From contig WION01000252.1 of assembly GCA_015039365.1 (NCBI GenBank), positions 1 to 64,000 on the forward strand: a stretch of 64,000 nt of DNA, written 5' to 3'. The stretch's first letter is position 1. Each line of letters starts with the position of its first letter. The notes under the pieces were generated by a model. It did not search any database, was not told the origin of the DNA, and was given only the letters and a program-made list of their open reading frames with translations. The stretch is from Amanita rubescens (lineage: Eukaryota; Basidiomycota; Agaricomycetes; Agaricales; Amanitaceae). Below are positions 35,047 through 44,883 of this stretch, piece after piece. A program made the position numbers and the translations under genes.

Positions 35047-35710
35047 CTGCAGCTGTTGCTGGCGTTACGGGATAAGCAAAGCATCTGGCACGTCTACGGT
35101 GGCGACCCTGACACCATGATTCGCCAGCTCTGCAAAGCAACTCTTGGAATGTCGGTCAGCGGCTAGCAATGCCTTTCATTTTTTATACCACTTCTGCGGC
35201 TGTTGCTGGCGTTACGGGATAAGCAAAGCATCTGGCACGTCTACGGTGGCGACCCTGACACCATGATTCGCCAGCTCTGCAAAGCAACTCTTGGAATGTC
35301 GGTCAGCGGCTAGCAATGCCTTTCATTTTTTATACCACTTCTGCGGCTGTTGCTGGCGTTACGGGATAAGCAAAGCATCTGGCACGTCTACGGTGGCGAC
35401 CCTGACACCATGATTCGCCAGCTCTGCAAAGCAACTCTTGGAATGTCGGTCAGCGGCTAGCAATGCCTTTCATTTTTTATACCACTTCTGCGGCTGTTGC
35501 TGGCGTTACGGGATAAGCAAAGCATCTGGCACGTCTACGGTGGCGACCCTGACACCATGATTCGCCAGCTCTGCGGAGCAACTCTTGCGATGTCGGTCAA
35601 CGGCCAGCGATCTTTTTCCTTTTTAACCACTTAACCACTTAAGCAAAGCATCTGGCACGTCTAGGGAGGCGACCCTGACACCATGATTCGCCTGCTCTGC
35701 TCAACGGCTA
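35047..35710 (+). repeat. 147-bp tandem repeats, about 4.5 copies
   Basis: Units begin at 35047, 35194, 35341 and 35488 (ctgcggctgttgctggcgtt) and are virtually identical, each holding gcatctggcacgtctacggt and tcgccagctctgcaaagcaa. A fifth, rearranged unit runs into 35700. One unit is 147 bp, a multiple of three, but every unit has an in-frame TAG. They precede or lie in the first intron of the TET/JBP gene. Confidence 0.95.
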
Positions 35711-37488
35711 GTGGTGTTTTATTCCTTTTTGAAACTTTTCAACCACTCGTAACTCGCCACGTCCCACCCTCTGTCACCTCTTTCTGGCATGTACGAACGC
35801 TTACTGTTGGGCAACTAGATCTTAGGATTTATAGCATTTCCCCCAATGTTTCTGTCATCGCAACCGCTGCCTTAACAGAGGAATTTTTTCAAAGAAAGCT
35901 GATTGATGCGGTTTTTGACGGCCCCCTCTCTGAGTATGAGGACTCCGACAGTGAGGATTGTTGGGACAGCACTAGAGCCAACGCTACGCAGCTCGCTATC
36001 TCACCTGTTTTCCGTCCAGCTTTGCCTGCAACTCGGCGTAAAATTCCGCTCGATGACCCCCTCACTGATCCTGTTTTTCGAACAACTCAAACTGGAATGT
36101 CTTGGGAGCTGTTTGATGGCCCCCTTACCGATTGTGAATGTGAAGGTTGCGAGAAAAAGGCGATGGCACAAAACTCGAAAGAAAGAAATAAGATACTCAG
36201 AGCAGAACGGAGAAAAATGGAACGAGCAGCCAAGCAGGCAGAAAGAAAAACTGGCCTGAAGGGCGTTGCTGAAAAGCGGGTGGCAGAGGCATTAACTGAC
36301 GCCATTATGGCAGTCGACTTCGATCTCGAAATTCGTGCCCCGGTCACTTCGACCGGTTTTACAGCCAAGGCTACAGCAACGCCTACGGTAACCCTGCCAA
36401 AGCGTCTGATTTCTGTCTCAGAGCTGAGCAGCTTTCGACCGATGACCCGCTTTGCCTGGGATGGCAGGTGGGCTCAAAGTCTCAGTCTGTTTTAACCCAC
36501 CAACTAATGAATTGGACAGGAGAACTTACCTCTGCCTGGACCACAACAGATCAGTCATGGCAGTTTTCCTGGGAATGCCGAGAGGTGCAAAAGATTGGGA
36601 TCTAGTCGCCAGTGAAGGGTCTCGTTGTCTCCAAGATGCAGCAGCTAGGATGTCGCTCACGGAGGCAACGATTCCCCACCGTCGGGGCTTTCATCCTTCA
36701 GTCGCTCATGGGATTTCGTTTGGAGGAGGGCAGGAGGTTGGTGTCTGTTCTCTAATGCTGGAAACCCTCTCTGATTCAGCCCATAACCAGTCACCACGAT
36801 TTCTATCCCATGGCTCCGACTCTGCAGAGTGGGACCCAGTTCTTGAAGAGGTGATGAACAACTGGGCGATCAAGAGGATCTGTGGATTTTCGAGCGGTTC
36901 GTCTGCCATACTTTTCTTCTATACCCTGGAGGCTGACAAAAGACTGCTATAGATGGCTTTGAAGCCTATGGCAAAAGAAACTTTGATTATATGAAGCAGA
37001 CACTAGAGTCGCTAAGAGGCCAATACGAGTGGATGAGGAGGCCATATGATAATGCTGGTGTTTACGGATGTCGGTCACTTAATTTTGGCCCACAGACTGC
37101 AACGTTTCCCCACTATGACGTTGCCAACCTTTCTCACTCCTGGTGCTCAATAACAGCCCTTGGAGATTTTAATCCACAGGAGGGTGGACACCTAGCGCTC
37201 TGGGATGTGGGGATCTATAGTGATTTTCCACCTGGATCAACCATACTCCTTCCCTCTTCTATCATGTGCCATTCTAACACCCCAATAAAGAGCCATGAGC
37301 ATCGAGAGTCTTTTGTGCAATATGGAGCTGGAGGTCTTTATCGGTGGGTTGAGAACGGATTTATGTCCGACAAGGCATGGAAGGCAAAGGCAACAAAGGA
37401 GGAACAAATAGAAAGGAAAAGGCAACAGCGTCAGCGATGGGAAAGGGGCTATGGGATGTTCATGAAAATAGAGGAGCTAGCTCTTTAA
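35683..37488 (+). CDS. TET/JBP-family 2OG-Fe(II) dioxygenase
   Basis: Exons 35683-36467, 36520-36736, 36791-36896 and 36953-37488 join in frame (1,644 nt, 547 aa from the first ATG used). The C-terminal part carries the double-stranded beta-helix with TFPHYDVANLSHSW (HxD, His423/Asp425), EGGHLALWDVGIYSDFPPGS, the distal His476 in SSIMCHSNTPI, and Arg487 before SFVQYGAGGLYRW. This pattern, with FPPGSTILLPS, is that of the fungal TET/JBP enzymes, which oxidise 5-methylcytosine or related bases and are known to be expanded in basidiomycetes together with KDZ transposons. The N-terminal half is acidic, with two FDGPL-S/T motifs, then a basic Lys/Arg-rich helix. All iron and 2OG ligands are present, so the enzyme may be active. 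The true start may lie upstream: an exon MNDQEMAYDGGVAGVDYPAF at 34896 ends at a good donor (34979), and the 147-bp repeats would then be intronic. No transposase was found next to it. Confidence 0.85.
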
Positions 37489-38097
37489 ACACCTTCTGTA
37501 TTTAACCAACCTGTGACAATTGCATACCATACGTGCTGCAAAATCGGACAATTAGTCTGAGACTTGTCAAAATGCCGATGAATGCACCCATGTCCGGCCA
37601 AGCCGGACGCCATGACCTGGTGTATCAATGCATATATCCTTTCTTGATTTCATCGACCAAAACTCTCAGAACGGTCAGAATTTCTTTCAGAGGCTCGAGC
37701 ACTTTCCGAAGAAGTTCCTCTCGGGGAGGAGGGTGCTTCAAATCATTTCATTCACTCGGTTTAGAAATAAAATGTTTATTTCTGGTAATAGTACATGATA
37801 CAGGAATGGAATAGCAATGGCATACCAATAAAGTGATAGGTAAGGGGGCTGTAAGCAATGTGTACGAGAATAGTGTGATTTGCGAATAAAGATGATGATG
37901 GTCGTATAGTGGGTCGGAATGAAAGTCTTAGCGCGGGTGATTTTCAACGAGGGTGAGGGCATGGGGCAATGTCGTCGAGGGTGATAAAGGTCCAACATTG
38001 TTTGGTCTCCAACCAAGCATTTGACTTGGACGCGTCAAGATGAACTGTCCTCCTCATCCTCATCGGCCCGCATCACCACGCTCTCAAGATCCTCGCG
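37489..38097. other. Intergenic with one palindrome copy
   Basis: Downstream flank of the TET/JBP gene. A copy of the dispersed palindrome (tgtccggccaagccggacgc) lies at 37591-37610. No gene seen. Confidence 0.45.
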
Positions 38098-38777
38098 ATG
38101 TCCTTTCACATTGAAGTCAGGATGACGGCGTAAGTGTTGCTTTTGCGGTATTCGTTTCAGTCAATGACTTTCTCAGTTACAACAGCCGAAACACTACATT
38201 CAATACATCGGTACGCATAACGGGATCGTTTTTGAAATCGTGTTGAACGTGTTTGTGGTTTGCAGATCCTATCGAAAACGACCTCGCTAGGCATTGAAGT
38301 TGAATATGATATGGATGAACAAGGTTCGTTCGGTTTTTTGTCTCTGGTGTACGTGCGTTGCTCATGTTCAAGGATTTTTAGACCAAGAATGGGTTGAGTC
38401 TGTCAATGCAGAATGGAAAACTTTAGCGATTCGACTTGGTACAAGTCTTCTTCGCCTTTGCATTCCTTCGCGCTGACCTTTTGGCTATGCCTTCGACTTG
38501 CGCAGCGTGTGACGACTCGGAGGGAGAAAATAGTGATGGATGCGATCTGGCTGTTCAGGTGACCAAGGTGAGGATTACGATGGAATGTGAACGTGTTGTT
38601 TAGTAGCTGATGAGGAACAAGAATGTAACGGCGTTCCAGACCCGAAAAACCCTGTTGTAAGTCGATCTTTACGCGTTAGGATTGAGCGTCGCTAATGGAT
38701 ACTTCCAGTCATGTATCTTGTGCCCAAATGAAGACGTTCAAGCAAACCATAGCAGGCGGTTGGATACCTGGGTGTAG
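38098..38777 (+). CDS. Possible small multi-exon gene
   Basis: Good splice sites permit exons 38098-38129, 38177-38210, 38266-38323, 38373-38438 and 38506-38567 in one frame, starting MSFHIEVRMT and including TTSLGIEVEYDMDEQG and DQEWVESVNAEW, then an acidic DDSEGENSDG. Continuation after 38567 is ambiguous; one choice ends near 38777. No known domain. Short exons and perfect frame keeping argue for a gene, the small size and lack of similarity against. Confidence 0.25.
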
Positions 38778-39009
38778 ACAAGACGATTAATGGCTCCTCG
38801 GACCCCCTCCTTGAACATTCCTGCGACCGCCAACGAGATTGGATTCAGTCCCGCCCCTCTCCTCCCCTCCCATCACCCTTACACCCATTTTCAGCATCAC
38901 CATGGCTCCACAATTGGCATCCCACACGCTCTCACTTCCGGCCCGGCCGACCACTACTTGATCACAGCTTGTATACCGACTGCACGTACGGCCGTTTTGA
39001 TGTACACTG

Positions 39010-39032
39010 GTTTTAGGGTTTAGGGTTTAGGG
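39010..39032 (+). repeat. Telomere-like (TTTAGGG)n at the element border
   Basis: Three heptamers, tttagggtttagggtttagg, abut the lower-coordinate pseudo-LTR of the Penelope-like element. Similar short runs stand at 39526-39549, 39631-39644, 43549-43562 (degenerate) and 44056-44078. Confidence 0.85.
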
Positions 39033-39525
39033 TGGGCGGAGCAACCGAGCGAGCGAAGCGAGCGTTGGTTGCGATGCTGGACAGCAGAAGAGACCAGAGG
39101 GATGACCGTTGGGATGACGGTTTCGACTGAGTCTCATCAGATCCCTCAAGTCGAATATATACAAAACCTGTCCCTCTAGTGACTAAGCATTCCCGCGGTC
39201 GGCGGGCCAATGAGGGGTAAGGTAACAATAGCGAAACTGAACTGTGGTAAGCTTGCCCTAAACCTCCGCGTGAGACCGCGGTGAATCCGCGGAATGCTGA
39301 GGTAAAGAGCTCCATATGGAAGAATGACTTACAAACAATTCCCACCGACGTGGGAGAGAAGTAAATATAAACTTACCTGGGTCCGTGATCGGTCCGTGAA
39401 ACCGATGGTCTGGAATGCTCCAAATCTATTTAAAGCAATCAGTGACATCATCGCTCCAGGCCGGCCTAGACTGGCCTGGAACGTTCTAGATGATATATTT
39501 ATAACTCACATAGGACCCGTTCCCG
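39031..39525 (-). repeat. Pseudo-LTR of the Penelope-like element, downstream copy
   Basis: About 495 bp nearly identical to 43561-44055. Contains a hammerhead ribozyme at 39097-39147 and is bounded on both sides by telomere-like heptamers. Open frames inside it are not thought to be translated. Confidence 0.85.
39097..39147 (-). ncRNA. Hammerhead ribozyme, copy 1
   Basis: Read on the minus strand: stem I 5' strand GAGGGAU, core CUGAUGA, stem II GAC-loop UCA-GUC, core GAAA, stem III (A)CCGU with a seven-base loop and ACGGU, then the cleavage base C and stem I 3' strand AUCCCUC. All core bases are present and all stems pair perfectly. Predicted cleavage is between 39104 and 39103. Hammerheads in the pseudo-LTRs of Penelope-like elements are known. 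Confidence 0.92.
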
Positions 39526-39787
39526 TTTAGGGATTTAGGGTTTTAGGGTGTTACTATTACAGTTCGTATTGCGATTAAGCATGTTAAATCAGTGTCTTGT
39601 AGTTTTTAACTTAGAATTATCAACGTACGGGTTTAGGGTTTAGGAGCGCCTTTTGTCGGTATCCTTCCCTTGTCACAACCTTTAAAGATCGACCTTGTCT
39701 CCGACGTGAGACAAAGATTTAACTGTTTCGTTATTTGTTGTTCTAAAGACGCATGTTAAAATGATAAAAACGACGGTGAGGCAATAC

Positions 39788-40171
39788 TTATCGTGGGGCC
39801 TTGTCATTTACATTCTTGGACAACCAATGGGTTATAAAACCACGTGGGGCAGAAGGACCTACTACGACGTCAGAGACGCCAGTTCGAGTCCACCCACTAG
39901 GTACACGCGCAGAAGAAGGGGCTAACTCACCACGAGGGCGAGACTTCTTCGCAGGGGGCATTTCACTGTCCCCCGGAGCCAAACGTTTTAAGCTTGGTGC
40001 GGGTTCCTCATCGTCGACGAATACTGCTCCTTCGTCGAAAATTGGTCCATACCTATTGACATCATCAAACAGGTTTTTATCCATGCTGGAAAGTACTATC
40101 CTTTTCCACAAGTTCGTTAAGTCGAACAAATTTCTTGTTCTTCTACGCGAAACGAGCCAACGGGCTCGCAT
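39788..40171 (-). CDS. Possible third open frame or C-terminal exon of the Penelope-like element
   Basis: 127-codon minus-strand frame downstream of the reverse transcriptase, with an acidic FDEGAVFVDDEEPAPSL and a basic PPAKKSRPRGELAP that may be a nuclear signal. It could be joined to the reverse transcriptase by a short intron at about 40160-40210, but splice sites are weak. Function unknown. Confidence 0.4.
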   Translation of the reverse strand: MRARWLVSRRRTRNLFDLTNLWKRIVLSSMDKNLFDDVNRYGPIFDEGAVFVDDEEPAPSLKRLAPGDSEMPPAKKSRPRGELAPSSARVPSGWTRTGVSDVVVGPSAPRGFITHWLSKNVNDKAPR

Positions 40172-40193
40172 CAGAGAATTCAGTTTGGTAACG

Positions 40194-42382
40194 TCAGGGA
40201 GAACCTAGGGAACCAGATGCGCCGCCCTTGCGGGAGGTGACCGACTCCGGGTATTGACTACCCTGCTCTAATTCTTCCTTCATCCAAAGATGACCAAAAT
40301 TATCCCAGTCCTCTGTATAACAGCTGGGAATTTTATCGGCAGTCCACATCTCCATGGCCTGCCGCCACTCTGATACGATAGTATCTCCAAGTTCTTTAGC
40401 GTTGAAATAATTCAATACCGGATTAAATTCCGACTTAAGGACAACAAAGGTGGCCTTTTCCTCAACCTCCGCCGTAATGGCAGTGGATTCATATCGGTTT
40501 TCCCATTTGTTGGATAAATTATTTCTCAACCAAGTGGAAGTTAATGCGGTCGGGTAACCACGCGCCCTGTACAATCCCTGTAGATCGTTCATGGCATCCT
40601 GATAGTATTCGTATTTACTACAGAGCGCGGCTAACCGGGACATCTCACCTAGGAATGTACCCCTCTTAACGTCTAAGGGGTGGTGAGAAATCCATGGAAT
40701 TCTTTCAAGATGGTTATGCTGCTTCCGATACGGTGTAAAGTGTACATGTTCAGGGTCCCGAGGGTCCATAAACACGCGTACGTCCAAGAAAGGACACACC
40801 GTTCTACTAGCTTCCCATGTTATTCTACAACCGGCGAACTGAATTGTGCTTGACATAAATTGCAGCGCATCCTGTTCGGAATCAGCTGTAATTATAGCGA
40901 AAACATCGTCGATGTACCTCTTGTAATAAATTATTCGAGGTTTGTTCAATACTTGCCCCTGAATCGTTTCGAAAAAGGCGGCGTAAAGGTTAGCAATATC
41001 TGGGGAATCAGCGATACCCATTGCAAGTCCTTTGATTTGACGGTAATATTTACCGTTGAACTGTAGAACCAAATCTTCATTACCCACGTAAAGGGCATGA
41101 TCAAACACTGTCCATAGAGGATGATCCTCAGCAATGTTCCTGTTTTGTCTATACCATACTTTAGCAATATTGCGTACGATATCTAACGCAGATTCCAGTG
41201 GGACGTTTGGGTAATAAGCAACAACGTCACCGGTAATCAACCAGGTTTTTCTATCACGATGGATATGAAGATTACTTAAATCTCTACAGAACTGACGGGA
41301 GGACTGTAGTATCGTTTCGGCGTTAGCCACGATAGGTTTAAGAATTTTTGAAACAAATTTAGCAGGCCGGATTTTGAATCGCGGAGTGACAGGGTATAAT
41401 TGGGCGCATTCCCGTCGGCGTTTTATGTATTTTGGGGATACCATGAAACGCAGGAATGTGATGCTTTGCCCCTGTTTCCGTGATCTGTGATCGGAAGAAT
41501 CCGGGTAGCTGTGTACCTCCTGGCCAGATTTCCTTAAGTCCCGTAGCGACATCTGCCAAGTAATTCATTCTTGTACACTGTTTAGTGAGTATGTGAACTA
41601 ATTCATGCACCTCTATTACCGTGTATGCTTCACGGTCGGAGAGAAGTTTCTCACATTGGACGTTGTACCAATCGCGTTGTGATACTGCCATTCCTAGATT
41701 TTTATCGGTACCAGTGATAATATAATTATTTTCTGTAAGGTACCGCTTTAATGAACTAAACTGTGGTGCAAACGCGGTGCGTGCCACATTTTCTCGAGGG
41801 TCCAGTTTATAAGTCTTTCCCTGTCTGCGATAGATCTTGGGAATACCGGGAGATCGCGTCTGACACGAGTCTTTTTCCCTTGAGAAGTCCATATTCAATA
41901 TAGGCATACATCGTCGGACACTCTGGTGTTTCGTGTTCGACTTCGTAATCTGGGTCGTAGTCGTCAGCTACGTTATCGCCTTGTTCAAAAAGATATTTGA
42001 TACGCCATCTTAATCTTGTGCAAAAAGAATTATATGCCCATGTCAGGTTATGATGCATGAACGGATGGGGCGCTAGTAAGTATTTCAAACCAACGCTAAG
42101 GCTTTTTTGTAAGTACATAGGCATGATAACACCTGTGGATAGGTGGATGTGTTTACGATATCTAGCGGCCCTGAGAATATCAATGGGCGTTCGTAATATC
42201 ACATGTTCAGCGGCCTGTTCTAAAGGTATACTTAAGAACCAATCTGGGTACGTGGATGGACGGTTCCATACGAAATGTTTTTCACACATGAGTTCATTTC
42301 TTAAACCGATTTCACACAAAGGATGCGATTCATCCCCAAGCGCACAGCAACAAAACTTGTTATTAAAATTACAAAGGGACAT
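40194..42382 (-). CDS. Penelope-type reverse transcriptase, frame-disrupted
   Basis: Begins at MSLCNFNNKF (42382) and runs through three frames: 42382 to about 41880, about 41907-41365, and about 41365-40194. Reverse-transcriptase motifs in order: YIITGTDKNLGMAV and FHGIPKIHKTPTGMRPI in the second frame; then ITGDVVAYYPNVPLESAL (motif A), IKGLAMGIADSPDIANLY (motif B), YKRYIDDVFAI (motif C with the DD pair) and CPFLDVRVF. These, with the SKILKPI segment, are typical of Penelope-like elements and their TERT relatives. The changes of frame near 41880 and 41365 are probably mutations; introns or programmed shifts are less likely. No GIY-YIG endonuclease follows. Confidence 0.85.
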
Positions 42383-42420
42383 AAAGTCCCGGCGCGATAG
42401 TATGTACGTAGGCGATACTG

Positions 42421-43524
42421 TTAGTTCGCCTTGGCTTTTCCCTTCCCTTTCCCCTTCCCTTTCCCTTGCTTTCCCTGCTTCGGGCCTTTCGGCTTCGACG
42501 AGGAAGCCTGCGCGTTGGCAGACTTCTTGGCGGCGGGTTTGGCTTTGCTGGAGGGGGGGCTCGTCTTCTTCTTCTTCTGCGTCTGCGGTTTCGGCCCTTT
42601 GCCTGCCTCGTTGGCAAGCTTGGCTTTGGCGAACTATGAAGTCAAATATCTCAGTGGTAGTTTGAGACGAAGAGGGGAGGCTACTCACCTGGAGTTTTTC
42701 TAATTTTTTCACCCGTCGGTCGACCGCCTTGTCAACCAAGCGTTTCATGGGGCCGGCGTCGTCATTGTCGTCGTCGACGTCCATCGCGTCAGCGGTCTTC
42801 TTGACCTCCTTTTTCCTCTGCTCCTTCTGGTCGGCAACACGGGCCTTCGATTCGGAGATGAGTTGCGCATGCAGGCAAGCGGCAAGAGATCCTGGGTGAG
42901 CGCCTTAAACTCCGCCTCGAAGGACGGAGAGGTAGCAAACTTGAAGTTGGTACTGCGGGTACCGTCCTCATGCTGCACTTCCTCGGTGAGGACATATCGG
43001 CGTCTTTCCTTCACAACTGGGGCGGCTTTGTGGAGCGCCTCGCGGAGTCTCTTGTAGACAACCTCGTTGGTGAGAAGGGCTTCCATGCCTTGCACTTCGA
43101 CGAGCGCAAGGGCGATATGCTCCGACAGCAGGTCGCTGCGTTGCGTATCGACTAGGGTTTGCACGCTTTTCAGCGCAGCTTGCCCCACATCCGTCTCCCG
43201 GACCTCTTTCGAGACCTGAAGAACGGGCCGCTTCTTAGGGAATGAAGCGGGGAAGGTGCTTTTGGACTTGTGTAGGACGAGGTCCGCGTGATGCTTTCGC
43301 TTCACCACAAGATTAGCCGAGCAACGCCCGACGTCCCGGATAAGGGGACCCAAATGCTCCACCCAGCCGGGTGGGACCAGCGCTACGAGCTGGTCGATGG
43401 TGGAAGTAGCGGCGATGGTCGAGTGCCTGGCCGCCATACGGTCCTCAGGAGAAGAGATGGCGTTGTCGACAACGAGTGCCGAGGAGTAAGCGGATGGGGA
43501 AAGGGCGCGGAAGGCGTTGGACAT
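42421..43524 (-). CDS. ORF1 of the Penelope-like element, frame-disrupted
   Basis: Starts at MSNAFRALSPSAYSSALVVD (43524), just after the upstream pseudo-LTR. The protein has VPPGWVEHLGPLIRDVGR and a Lys-rich middle. Near 42880 the frame shifts from one ending LLPLACM to one with AQLISESKARVADQKEQRKK, a clear coiled-coil, then DAMDVDDDNDDAGPMKR. A GT-AG intron is likely at 42634-42688. The last part is a Lys/Gly or Arg-rich tail over a GGGAAA repeat; which frame is used is uncertain, and one frame ends with TAA at 42421. A nucleic-acid-binding role is plausible from composition. It overlaps no other frame with known domains. Confidence 0.55.
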
Positions 43525-43560
43525 GGCGAACGAGGAGTGAAAGGCTGTGGTAGGGTTAAG

Positions 43561-44055
43561 GGTGGGCGGAGCAACCGAGCGAGCGAAGCGAGCGTTGGTT
43601 GCGATGCTGGACAGCAGAAGAGACCAGAGGGATGACCGTTGGGATGACGGTTTCGACTGAGTCTCATCAGATCCCTCAAGTCGAATATATACAAAACCTG
43701 TCCCTCTAGTGACTAAGCATTCCCGCGGTGTGCGGGCCAATGAGGGGTAAGGTAACAATAGCGAAACTGAACTGTGGTAAGCTTGCCCTAAACCTCCGCG
43801 TGAGACCGCGGTGAATCCGCGGAATGCTGAGGTAAAGAGCTCCATATGGAAGAATGACTTACAAACAATTCCCACCGACGTGGGAGAGAAGTAAATATAA
43901 ACTTACCTGGGTCCGTGATCGGTCCGTGAAACCGACTGGTCTGGAATGCTCCAAATCTATTTAAAGCAATCAGTGACATCATCGCTCCAGGCCGGCCTAG
44001 ACTGGCCTGGAACGTTCTAGATGATATATTTATAACTCACATAGGACCCGTTCCC
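43561..44055 (-). repeat. Pseudo-LTR of the Penelope-like element, upstream copy
   Basis: About 98 percent identical to 39031-39525 (for example cggtgtgcgggcc in place of cggtcggcgggcc). Next to it, at higher coordinates, three TTTAGGG heptamers separate it from a third partial copy. Confidence 0.85.
43627..43677 (-). ncRNA. Hammerhead ribozyme, copy 2
   Basis: Identical in sequence to copy 1. Predicted cleavage between 43634 and 43633, about 100 nt before the ORF1 start. With copy 1 it would release an RNA of about 4,530 nt. Confidence 0.92.
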
Positions 44056-44076
44056 GTTTAGGGTTTAGGGTTTAGG

Positions 44077-44412
44077 GTTGGCGGAGCAACCGAGCGAGCG
44101 AAGCGAGCGTTGGTTGCGATGCTGGACAGCAGAGGAGACCAGAGGGATGACCGTTGGGATGACGGTTTCGACTGAGTCTCATCAGATCCCTCAAGTCGAA
44201 TATATACAAAACCTGTCCCTCTAGTGACTAAGCATTCCCGCGAGTGTGCGGGCCAATGAGGGGTAAGGTAACAATAGCGAAACTGAACTGTGGTAAGCTT
44301 GCCCTAAACCTCCGCGTGAGACCGCGGTGAATCCGCGGAATGCTGAGGTAAAGAGCTCCATATGGAAGAATGACTTACAAACATTTCCCACCGACGTGGG
44401 AGAGAAGTAAAT
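44077..44412 (-). repeat. Partial third pseudo-LTR
   Basis: Matches the first two thirds of the other copies and stops after ggagagaagtaaat at 44412, where unrelated sequence begins. Contains the third hammerhead. Confidence 0.85.
44142..44192 (-). ncRNA. Hammerhead ribozyme, copy 3
   Basis: Identical to copies 1 and 2 in all 51 positions. Predicted cleavage between 44149 and 44148; cleavage here and at copy 2 would free an RNA of about 515 nt made of one pseudo-LTR plus the telomere-like run. Confidence 0.9.
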
Positions 44413-44880
44413 TATACACCTTTTTATAACACTAGTACTATAAACATATCATAGATTTTTTCAAATCTTATTGTATCAATGGAAAGGTATCATATACCAC
44501 TTACTAACCCTGCAATAGCTAAGAAATCGGCGGTCCAGTTTTCGAGTTATTGAGCCTTCAATATTCATCAAGTTGTGACCTGTAGTGACATATAGGTCAC
44601 AACACCAGGAGCGCTTACCCTCTGCTCTCCACTGCTGTCACACCCCTCTGGACTGTTCAATTGGAATGTATGATATAAGGAAACATCCTTTTGCTCATCA
44701 GAAATAGATGAGGAGGTATAGAAATGGCAGCAGCAATGGTCAAATGCTAAGAGGCGGTGAATGTTAAATACTATACAGTGTACATTACAATGGCTAGACT
44801 ATCCCAAACTTATCAAATATGTCATTGGGACATCCTCAATTAAGATTCCAATGGGTTTGAGGTGTAAGGAGTGACCAGAA
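44413..44880. other. Unclassified sequence between element and satellite
   Basis: AT-rich, no gene and no clear repeat unit recognised. Confidence 0.4.
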
Positions 44881-44883
44881 AGG

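Larger units (their letters stand above)
39033..44055 (-). mobile_element. Endonuclease-deficient Penelope-like element (Coprina type)
   Basis: A reverse transcriptase of Penelope type lies between two pseudo-LTRs of about 495 bp, with TTTAGGG runs at the outer borders and next to an additional partial pseudo-LTR (44077-44412). Coprina elements of basidiomycetes are described as Penelope-like elements that lack the GIY-YIG endonuclease and attach to telomeres; here no GIY-YIG domain follows the reverse transcriptase. The reading frame changes at least twice within ORF1/ORF2, so this copy is probably dead, or has sequence errors. Confidence 0.85.

Noticed and set aside
39013..39345. 110-codon minus-strand frame in the pseudo-LTR, and its fusion to ORF1 at 43524-43875
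   Set aside because: It lies across the hammerhead ribozyme and the pseudo-LTR; a start at 43524, after the pseudo-LTR, is more likely.
39870..39910. tRNA-like ttcgagtcc T-loop word
   Set aside because: No matching A box, acceptor stem or anticodon arm could be drawn; it lies in the third frame of the Penelope-like element.
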